In this document: positions 47,057-53,562 of the stretch, in pieces
Layout of the letters: every line of letters begins with the position of its first letter
How positions within the stretch are numbered: the first letter of the stretch is position 1
Assembly (NCBI GenBank): GCA_014379905.1
Contig: JACMKX010000082.1
Location: 1 to 53,562 of the forward strand
Direction: 5' to 3'
DNA from: Ferruginibacter sp.
GTDB taxonomy: Bacteria > Bacteroidota > Bacteroidia > Chitinophagales > Chitinophagaceae
Length of the DNA: 53,562 bases
Notes under the pieces: model-generated
The model's input: only the letters and a program-made list of their open reading frames with translations
Databases searched by the model: none
What the model was told of the DNA's origin: nothing
Program-made: the position numbers and the translations under genes

Positions 47057-48250
47057 TTATGAAATTGGTTTATCGCTTGCCATACCCGATTCCACCCGTG
47101 GTATTGTGTTGGATTTGCTAAAATCGAAACGCTCCTTTAATTTCAGGAATGGGGTTTCCAAATAACGGAAACTGATAAAGCTTACAATGATGGTCAATAC
47201 CAGCGAAACGGCCGGCTCCATCAATACTACCTGCCAGGTACTGGTATTGGTTCCAATTTTCCTGCTGAGGCCTACCAACAGGGAAATTAAAATAAAATGA
47301 AGACAATACAAGCCATATGTCACCAGTCCAAGTCTTGAAACTGTTTTAAAATTTCCCATTTTATAAAAAGAATGTTTTGCATAACATTGTTCCAGGATAA
47401 TGAATAACATAATGGAAGAAATAAGTAACCGTTCAAACACTCTTAACCAATAATTTGACAACAGGTATTCATCCCGGAAAAGAAATACAAATACAAAAGC
47501 AACGTACATCAGTATGATAATAAAACGGGGTATATCCTGTATCTTTTGAGCAAACCGGTTCTTTTGTAAAATAAGCCAGGCGCCAAGCCCGCCCAGTGCC
47601 ATATCGCCAATACAGGAGAGCGTGTGCATTTCGTGGAGTTTGTATACGTCATTAAACGCACGGAATACCAGGCTACCCGCTAAAATAACTACCAGTGGGA
47701 TCCAAAATTTTCTTACTGCAAAGAAAGACAGGATAACCGGCCACACCAGGTAAAATTGTTCTTCAATGGCCACGCTCCACAATACACCCAGTCCCGGTGA
47801 ATCGGGAAGGCCTTTATTAATGTAATCAAAGTTGCTGATAAAGGCCAGGTAATACCAGATGCTGGCAGTTTCATTGGGTTGCGCACCCGCCATAATTTTT
47901 GTGTAGGGGAATAGTACAAAACCATAAAACACACAGGCAAAATAAAGTGGCCATATACGCAATATTCTCCTGATCCAGAAGTTTACAATGTGGATGGTTC
48001 CATTCCTCATCTTTTCTTTTATAAGCAGGTAAGTGATGAGAAATCCACTGAGTACAAAAAAGAAATTTACACCCAGGAAACCATTGCCAAAAAGACTGAA
48101 CTTTACAAATTGAAAAATTCCGGAATCTTTTACAGCCGGGATCTCTGTATGAAAACTATGAAAAAGGAAAACAGACAGGAAGCAAAAAAAACGAAGGCCG
48201 TCTAAGTTGTCAAAATATGTTTTTCCCGAACTATGCTGGTTGCTCGCCAT
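47057..48250 (-). CDS. Acyltransferase family 3 (OafA-like) membrane protein
   Basis: 397 aa with about ten transmembrane helices. The N-terminus LDGLRFFCFLSVFLFHSFHT has the Arg and His typical of the family, followed by GVNFFFVLSGFLITYLL and SVAIEEQFYLVWP, which are classical OafA signatures. It O-acylates glycans. First gene of the minus-strand five-gene unit ending with the HAD phosphatase. It is a more typical OafA than the gene at 27746. Confidence 0.9.
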   Translation of the reverse strand: MASNQHSSGKTYFDNLDGLRFFCFLSVFLFHSFHTEIPAVKDSGIFQFVKFSLFGNGFLGVNFFFVLSGFLITYLLIKEKMRNGTIHIVNFWIRRILRIWPLYFACVFYGFVLFPYTKIMAGAQPNETASIWYYLAFISNFDYINKGLPDSPGLGVLWSVAIEEQFYLVWPVILSFFAVRKFWIPLVVILAGSLVFRAFNDVYKLHEMHTLSCIGDMALGGLGAWLILQKNRFAQKIQDIPRFIIILMYVAFVFVFLFRDEYLLSNYWLRVFERLLISSIMLFIILEQCYAKHSFYKMGNFKTVSRLGLVTYGLYCLHFILISLLVGLSRKIGTNTSTWQVVLMEPAVSLVLTIIVSFISFRYLETPFLKLKERFDFSKSNTIPRVESGMASDKPIS

Positions 48251-48406
48251 AATGATAAAGCAGTTAAGAAGTAAGATTTGATCCTGGTCAATCTTTCAAA
48301 CATCGGAATGGTATGGCTTTTGATACGGATAGCTGGTCTGCGGTAAAGATACGTGTAAAATTTTTTTTACAACATAAACTGCTGATTAGTACCCTTTTTT
48401 TTTGTT

Positions 48407-48414
48407 TAACTTTG
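48407..48414 (+). promoter_or_regulatory. Possible -7 element TAACTTTG
   Basis: TAACTTTG (48407-48414) fits TAnnTTTG and would give a leader of about 70 nt for the LamG gene at 48489. No TTTG is found 19 bp upstream, so support is partial. Confidence 0.35.
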
Positions 48415-48488
48415 CTACTTACACTTTCCAATCCCTTTTTAATAGCTAACCGAAAGGTTGCTGTATTATTTTATTTAAACACTACGCT

Positions 48489-51200
48489 ATGTTAAAAATG
48501 CTACACAAGCTAATGCCATGCCTCCGTAATAACGTAAATGCATTCCGGCTTATTGCCAGTTTTTCATTGATTCTTTCAGGGTACACTCTTTCTGCTCAAA
48601 CCGGGCGTGCACTGTCTTTCGATGGTTCAAATGATTATGTGAGCCTGCCAACACCCCTCAGCGGAAATTATACCAAAGAACTTTGGATAAATGCCGCTTC
48701 CTTCACCGGGTTTCCCAATATTTTAACGGGCAATGGTACCGCTATCTTCCTGAATGCAGGAAGGCTGGCAGCTGGTCATTCAACAGGTGGATTTACCCAG
48801 CTACTCGATCCCGCCACCCTTGTAGCAGGAACCTGGTACCATGTGGCTGTTACCTTCAATTCAGCCACCGGGGATATGCAGTTGTATAAAAACGGGGCGC
48901 TAATACAAACAGCCGCAGCCGTACCAGCTTACACAGAACCTTTCCTTGAAATTGGAAGGTATAGTGGTGCTAATAATTTTAACGGGAGCATCGATGAAGT
49001 GCGTTTATGGAACACCGTTAGAACAGGTGCCCAGATCAGCGGAAGCATGAGTTGTGAATTAACGGGAGACGAACCCGGCCTGCTTGCCTATTATAATTTT
49101 AACCAGGGTACTGCCGGTGGGGCCAATGCAGGTGTAACTGTTTTAAACGATACAAAAGACGCCTGTATTGCCTCCAATGGTACATTGAACAACTTTGCTT
49201 TAGCGGGAGCCACATCCAATTGGGTTGCCCCCGGGCCTTTACTCAGCGGCACATGCAGCGGTACCTTTGCCAATATCAATGTAACAGGAAATGGTAATTG
49301 TATCAACTTTGCAGATACTTCTCCCAACCTGGTTGATTTTACCAATTTTGGAGATTTTGGCACGCTGCCCATTACCCGTAATTTTGTAATTCAGAATACC
49401 GGTAGCAGCGTTTTAAATATAACAAGTGTTACCATTGTAGGCGTTAACGCTGCTGATTTTTCCGCAACCAACCCGCCGGTATTAACCCTTGCTCCTGCAG
49501 CAAGTACTACCTTTTCTGTTACGTTCAACCCTTCCGGAGCCAATGGAACAAAAAATGCCATCATCGTTATTAATAACAACGATATAGATGAAGGAACTTT
49601 TCCTTTCAGCATTTCCGGTAACCGTGTAGGAGGCGGCCAGGCACTGGCTTTCGACGGTATCAATGACAGGGTTGACCTTCCATTTACCTTTAGCGGAAGC
49701 TATACAAAAGAAGCATGGATCAACACCAATATTCTTACCTCATTCCCTAACATATTGGCAGGTAATGCAAGTACAGGCACCGCCCTGTTCCTTAACAATG
49801 GAAGGATTGCGGCAGGCCATGGTCCTGGTTTTGCACAGGTACTCGATCCTGTTGCTATTACAGCAGGTACCTGGTTTCATGTGGCTGTAACTTATGATGC
49901 GGGAACTGGTGTAATGAACTTATATAAAAATGGTGCCCTCGTTAATACGGCCCCGGCTGTTCCGGCATATACCGAAACCCTTCAGCAAATCGGTACATTT
50001 AACGGCGGTAATTATTTTAATGGAGTTATTGATGAAGTACGCATCTGGAATACAGCCCGTTCAGGTGCTGAAATTTCAGGTAATATGAGTTGTGCTTTAA
50101 ATGGAACAGAAGCAGGTCTCATAGCGTACTATAATTTTAACCAGGGTGCACAGGGAGGCAACAATGCAGGGCAAACAATATTGAATGATCTTGTTGGAAA
50201 TTGTCCTCAAAATGGCACCCTCGTAAATTTCACCCTCAATGGTTCTCTTTCAAACTGGGTAAGCCCGGGTGGTACGGTGCCTGGTTCCTGCACAGTGCAG
50301 GTTTCCAACGTTTCTGTTAGGGGAAATAATATTTGTATCGAAACAGGAGATATTACACCAGCTGCCCCCGATAATACGGATTATGGCCTGGTAAATGTTC
50401 CTGATAATGTAGATCATAGTTTCGTAATTAATAACAACGGAGGTGCTACGCTTACTATAGCTTCCATCGTTATTAGCGGGATAAATGCATCCATGTTTAC
50501 CATTGTAAGTGCACCGGCTACCACGGTGTTACCAGGTGGAAGTACAACTTTTGTATTGAGATTTACACCTTCCGGTGCCAATGGAATTAAGAATGCCACT
50601 GTTACCATTAATAATAATGATGCAGATGAAGCCTCCTACACATTCGCCGTAAGAGGCACTTCCTTCGATCCTTTACCCATTACGCTGGTATACTTCAGGG
50701 CAGGCAATGCAGGTAAATACAGCAGGCTGGTTTGGGAAACTTCTGCAGAAATTAATAACAAGGGATTTGAAATCCAGCGGTCTGCAAACGGTTCCAACAG
50801 TTGGGAAACCATTGGCTATGTGCCCGCAACAAACGCACCTAATGGCAGCAGGTATAATTTTAATGACCTTGCACCATTCAACGGTATTAATACTTACCGG
50901 TTGAAACAAACAGATTTTGATGGTCGTTCTTCTTTAAGCAATATTGAATTAGTAAATTTTGCTTTTGATGCCGCCCTCGTATCTGTATATCCAAACCCGG
51001 TAAAAGACAGGTTGAACCTTGTATTCAATGACAGCAAATTACTGAACAGCGAGGCAACAATAAGCACGGCAGCAGGTGCTGTAATTGCAACTATAAAACT
51101 GGGCAGCTATCGCCAGGCGGTTGATATGAGTGCATATGCAAAAGGGCTCTACCTGATCAGCCTGCAGGATGGTACAGTATTAAGGATCATTAAACAATAA
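48489..51200 (+). CDS. T9SS-secreted LamG / choice-of-anchor-D protein
   Basis: 903 aa. The signal segment ends near residue 37 (GYTLSAQ). LamG about 38-240 (DEVRLWNTVRTGAQI), choice-of-anchor-D/Hydin-like 255-378 (FVIQNTGSSVLNITSV), second LamG 385-590, second anchor-D 605-725, then the pre-tail domain LVWETSAEINNKGFEIQRS and a T9SS sorting domain SVYPNPVKDRL to the C-terminus. The duplicated LamG/anchor-D unit is the same design as the left-edge protein, with many shared phrases such as GLLAYYNFNQG. Likely a surface adhesin or sugar-binding protein. Monocistronic, with its own terminator. Confidence 0.9.
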   Translation: MLKMLHKLMPCLRNNVNAFRLIASFSLILSGYTLSAQTGRALSFDGSNDYVSLPTPLSGNYTKELWINAASFTGFPNILTGNGTAIFLNAGRLAAGHSTGGFTQLLDPATLVAGTWYHVAVTFNSATGDMQLYKNGALIQTAAAVPAYTEPFLEIGRYSGANNFNGSIDEVRLWNTVRTGAQISGSMSCELTGDEPGLLAYYNFNQGTAGGANAGVTVLNDTKDACIASNGTLNNFALAGATSNWVAPGPLLSGTCSGTFANINVTGNGNCINFADTSPNLVDFTNFGDFGTLPITRNFVIQNTGSSVLNITSVTIVGVNAADFSATNPPVLTLAPAASTTFSVTFNPSGANGTKNAIIVINNNDIDEGTFPFSISGNRVGGGQALAFDGINDRVDLPFTFSGSYTKEAWINTNILTSFPNILAGNASTGTALFLNNGRIAAGHGPGFAQVLDPVAITAGTWFHVAVTYDAGTGVMNLYKNGALVNTAPAVPAYTETLQQIGTFNGGNYFNGVIDEVRIWNTARSGAEISGNMSCALNGTEAGLIAYYNFNQGAQGGNNAGQTILNDLVGNCPQNGTLVNFTLNGSLSNWVSPGGTVPGSCTVQVSNVSVRGNNICIETGDITPAAPDNTDYGLVNVPDNVDHSFVINNNGGATLTIASIVISGINASMFTIVSAPATTVLPGGSTTFVLRFTPSGANGIKNATVTINNNDADEASYTFAVRGTSFDPLPITLVYFRAGNAGKYSRLVWETSAEINNKGFEIQRSANGSNSWETIGYVPATNAPNGSRYNFNDLAPFNGINTYRLKQTDFDGRSSLSNIELVNFAFDAALVSVYPNPVKDRLNLVFNDSKLLNSEATISTAAGAVIATIKLGSYRQAVDMSAYAKGLYLISLQDGTVLRIIKQ

Positions 51201-51219
51201 AAGAGAAAGAATCTTTCAT

Positions 51220-51252
51220 AATCCCTTCACCTTACACGTGAAGGGATTTTTT
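51220..51252 (+). terminator. Rho-independent terminator
   Basis: Perfect 11-bp stem AATCCCTTCAC (51220-51230) and GTGAAGGGATT (51238-51248), 7-nt loop, T-tail. It ends the LamG gene transcript. Confidence 0.92.
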
Positions 51253-51350
51253 TATGCCCGCTTATCAACACTTGTTGAAAACTAAAGTTTTGAATGGCCA
51301 GAACTAATCACAAGATTTAGGCTCCTATTTCTTAACCAAACTTATAGAAA

Positions 51351-51884
51351 ATGAAAAAATTGCTCATGCTTGCGGGCTTTAACTTTATTATTATAGTGGG
51401 GTTATTTGCGCAAACTCAAAAAAGTAACTGGCTTGTGGGGGGATCTGCATTGTTTAATTCACAGGAAGTGGAAGGATTTAATACCACTACTTTCCTGGTG
51501 AATCCTGGTGCAGGCTATTTTATTATGGATGACCTGGCTATTGGTGCCAATATCCAGTTTTCTTCTATCAAAGAAGAAGGATATGATGCCTTTACCACGT
51601 TAGCCTTTGGCCCTTTTGTTCGCTATTATTTTGTAAATCTTGGTCCCAAAACAAAATTATTTGGCAATGGTAGTTTTGGGTTTGGGAATGTAAAATATGG
51701 CGACTCGGAAAGTTTTACCACATGGGAATTATCAGCAGGTCCGGCCATATTTCTTAACAAGCATGTAGCATTGGAAATAGCGCTTGGTTACAGCTCACAA
51801 AAATTTCAGGATACAGATGCTACCAATGCATTTGGTTTCAGGGTAGGTTTCCAGATACACCTGGGTGGAGGGAAATCTCAATAG
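51351..51884 (+). CDS. Outer-membrane beta-barrel protein
   Basis: 177 aa with signal peptide ending near GLFAQT. Mature region is a run of amphipathic strands (NPGAGYFIMDDLAIGANIQF, FGPFVRYYFVNLG, FGFRVGFQIHLGG) typical of eight-strand barrels of the PF13505/PF13568 group. Convergent with dapB, 26 bp apart. Function unknown. Weakly similar in design to the barrels at 3727 and 4377. Confidence 0.8.
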   Translation: MKKLLMLAGFNFIIIVGLFAQTQKSNWLVGGSALFNSQEVEGFNTTTFLVNPGAGYFIMDDLAIGANIQFSSIKEEGYDAFTTLAFGPFVRYYFVNLGPKTKLFGNGSFGFGNVKYGDSESFTTWELSAGPAIFLNKHVALEIALGYSSQKFQDTDATNAFGFRVGFQIHLGGGKSQ

Positions 51885-51910
51885 TTATCGAATACAAAGC
51901 TGCTAAATTT

Positions 51911-52642
51911 TCACAATCCCAGCACATCTTTCATAGAAAAAAATCCCTCTTTGTCTTTTATAAACTCGGCAGCTAATACAGCGCCCCCGGCAAAGCCCTC
52001 CCTGTTGTGCGCAGTGTGTATGATCTCAATATCATCAATAGCCGATGTATATTTTACATGGTGGGTACCCGGTGCGGGGTCAATTCGTTTGCTTACGATA
52101 TTTAACTCGCCTGCTTTTATAACACTATCATTTACCCATTTATTTTTACCGGGGTAATTTTCAATGATCTGTTCTGCAATAGTAATGGCGGTTCCGCTGG
52201 GCGCATCTTTTTTAGAAGTATGATGTATCTCTTCCACTTCCACATTATAATCTTTATGGGAAGCCATTAACGCAGCCAGTTTTTTATTTACTTCAAAAAA
52301 TATATTTACAGCAATACTAAAATTACTGGCGTAGAGAAATGCGCCTTTTTTTTCTGCGGAATATTTTTTTATACTATCCAGCTCCTCCAGCCAGCCTGTG
52401 CTACCTGAAACTACCGGCAAGCCTGCATCCAAACAGGTTTTAATATTTTCTACGGCTGAATGTGGGTTGGTAAATTCAATGGCTACATCACATTGTTGTA
52501 AATTAGCCCTGGTTAATTCCGCGTTATTTTGCGAACTGATCTTTAGCGCTACCGTATGGCCCTTTGCTACCGCAATAGCTTCAATGGCTTTCCCCATTTT
52601 ACCATAACCAATGATGGCAATGGCCAGTTTTTTATTTTGCAT
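51911..52642 (-). CDS. dapB: 4-hydroxy-tetrahydrodipicolinate reductase
   Basis: 243 aa. Nucleotide-binding IAIIGYGKMGKAIEA at the N-terminus; SGSTGW; the substrate/catalytic block EEIHHTSKKDAPSGTA (about 138-153) is the DapB signature, with the catalytic His pair and Lys. It reduces HTPA to tetrahydrodipicolinate in lysine and diaminopimelate biosynthesis, hence peptidoglycan. The chain is about 25-30 residues shorter than E. coli DapB, as in other Bacteroidota. Part of the conserved parB-DUF5683-dapB neighbourhood. Confidence 0.97.
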   Translation of the reverse strand: MQNKKLAIAIIGYGKMGKAIEAIAVAKGHTVALKISSQNNAELTRANLQQCDVAIEFTNPHSAVENIKTCLDAGLPVVSGSTGWLEELDSIKKYSAEKKGAFLYASNFSIAVNIFFEVNKKLAALMASHKDYNVEVEEIHHTSKKDAPSGTAITIAEQIIENYPGKNKWVNDSVIKAGELNIVSKRIDPAPGTHHVKYTSAIDDIEIIHTAHNREGFAGGAVLAAEFIKDKEGFFSMKDVLGL

Positions 52643-52750
52643 GAAATTTATTTGCCATAAAGTTAGCTATTGATGATCAGAGATGAGAGATTGGTGGAAG
52701 GTGGAAGGGAGAGAAATTAACCGGTTATAAAATTACCAAACTTTCATCAT

Positions 52751-53374
52751 CTACTTCCCGATATGCAATACAAGACTTACCCCATTCGTATTTGCCATTT
52801 GGCTATGGCCGGGTTTTATTTGCAGGCTCAGGTCATCACCCACATCAAATGTTTTTAAGTGAGCATCTACGGCAGCATCTGCCACATTTAATCCCCAGAA
52901 AGCAATGAAAAATAAAACACTGTAATCCAGGTTTTGTCGTACGCCGTTCCTGAATACACGAATGCGGTCAGGCTGGTTTCTTACGCTGTAATAAGGTTCT
53001 TTGATAAAAATATCATTTGCAGCAATAGTGTCTGATGCCAGGATGAAGGCCTGTTTTGCATCCCTGTATTGATTAAGATTTCTAAAAAAAAGATAAGTAG
53101 TGGTGCCCAGCGCTCCCCAAACAAGCGGCAATTTCCAATATTTTTTATTGGTGATCTGGCCCCAGCCCGGTAAAATAAGAGAGCGGCGAACGGCTACATT
53201 GGGATTGTATGTAGAGTCGTATACTACTTTGCGTTTTGTTTTCTTTTTTACAAGGGAGTCTGTAGCAACTTTTGCAGCAGATTCGGCAGGAAGTTTTATT
53301 TCCTGTGCAGGCACGTTGATGCCTGCCAACAATAAAAGAATAAAGAGACTTACTATTTTTTTAAAAGCTATCAA
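52751..53374 (-). CDS. DUF5683 family exported/membrane protein
   Basis: 207 aa from a TTG start at 53374, overlapping the parB stop (TTGA). Signal peptide ends near NVPAQ. The block RRSLILPGWGQITNKKYWKLP followed by a hydrophobic helix is the DUF5683 signature; a second hydrophobic segment (FFIAFWGLNVADAAVDAHL) follows. Function unknown, but it is conserved beside parB in Bacteroidota. Confidence 0.88.
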   Translation of the reverse strand: MIAFKKIVSLFILLLLAGINVPAQEIKLPAESAAKVATDSLVKKKTKRKVVYDSTYNPNVAVRRSLILPGWGQITNKKYWKLPLVWGALGTTTYLFFRNLNQYRDAKQAFILASDTIAANDIFIKEPYYSVRNQPDRIRVFRNGVRQNLDYSVLFFIAFWGLNVADAAVDAHLKTFDVGDDLSLQIKPGHSQMANTNGVSLVLHIGK

Positions 53375-53562
53375 CTTACTTTAATATTCAGTTTATCCAA
53401 CAATCCGTTCAGTTCTTCCAGGGAGTAGTATTCAAACAAGATACTGCCGTGCCCTTTCTTATTATGCGTGAGCTTTACTTTGGTGCTGAACTGCGACGCT
53501 AAATTATCTTCTATTTTTTTATAAGCGGGCGCCAGTCCTGCTTTTACCGATGTTTTAACAGT
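53371..53562 (-). CDS. parB: ParB, C-terminal end only (cut by right edge)
   Basis: About 63 residues before the stop are in the window. They include LASQFSTKVKLTHNKKGHGS and FEYYSLEELNGLLDKL, the ParB C-terminal dimerisation and DNA-binding domain. ParB loads on parS sites and guides chromosome segregation with ParA. Its presence suggests the window lies near the replication origin, as parAB usually does. Confidence 0.9.
   Translation of the reverse strand, partial: TVKTSVKAGLAPAYKKIEDNLASQFSTKVKLTHNKKGHGSILFEYYSLEELNGLLDKLNIKVS

Noticed and set aside
1..53562. tRNA, rRNA, insertion sequences, phage or toxin-antitoxin genes
   Set aside because: Reading through both strands I saw no cloverleaf, rRNA core, transposase or integrase motif, or terminal inverted repeats. 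A tRNAscan/Infernal run would be decisive.

Overview
The window looks like a chromosomal segment of a Bacteroidota bacterium, most likely from the Chitinophagaceae or a close relative (family-level inference only). The evidence is: many proteins with signal peptides ending in AQ or SQ followed by a type IX secretion (T9SS) C-terminal sorting domain (SVYPNP-type); promoters of the Bacteroidota form TTTG-N19-TAnnTTTG; weak Shine-Dalgarno usage; and a parB / DUF5683 / dapB gene order at the right edge. I see no rRNA, tRNA, CRISPR array, transposase or phage gene.

Layout. (1) 1-3415, minus: a giant LamG/choice-of-anchor-D/Fn3/Ig surface protein, cut by the left edge inside near-identical 162-bp tandem repeats. 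(2) 3727-4865, plus: two small outer-membrane beta-barrels. (3) 5293-6912, plus: a T9SS-exported alpha/beta hydrolase. (4) 6968-15608, minus: a nine-gene polysaccharide operon. It runs from an orphan receiver protein through a receiver-like/phosphoglycosyl transferase fusion, three glycosyltransferases, two methyltransferases and a polysaccharide deacetylase to a membrane EEP-family hydrolase. Another membrane GT2 (15902-17104) lies upstream. (5) 17426-24490, plus: a 2354-aa T9SS protein with a second hydrolase head and a long modular stalk. (6) 24600-33854, plus: the assembly and export half of the glycan locus: GT2, Wzc-like co-polymerase, OafA-type acyltransferase, Wzx flippase, GT4, an unlisted 44-aa membrane microprotein, a Wzy/ligase-type protein and a half-length TolC-like protein. 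(7) 33857-36276, minus: an SGNH/MBOAT O-acetylation pair. (8) 36947-43708, plus: a 2253-aa T9SS protein with a third hydrolase head, a beta-helix and 16 PKD-like repeats. (9) 43711-48250, minus: HAD phosphatase, UbiA-type prenyltransferase, GT-C-like membrane protein, methyltransferase, OafA-type acyltransferase. (10) 48489-51200, plus: a LamG/anchor-D T9SS protein resembling the one at the left edge. (11) 51351-53562: a small beta-barrel, then the conserved core genes dapB, DUF5683 and the end of parB.

How it may work together (inference). The glycan genes encode nearly all steps of a Wzx/Wzy-type surface polysaccharide: initiation, glycosyl transfer, methylation, acylation, deacetylation, flipping, polymerisation and length control. 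No Wza-type export porin is present. Three secreted hydrolases with the same Ser-Asp-His pattern but unrelated stalks sit in and between these operons. This suggests a surface system in which T9SS-displayed esterase-like proteins modify, trim or attach to the polysaccharide made by their neighbours. The receiver domains at the initiation step hint that glycan synthesis is regulated directly at the protein level.
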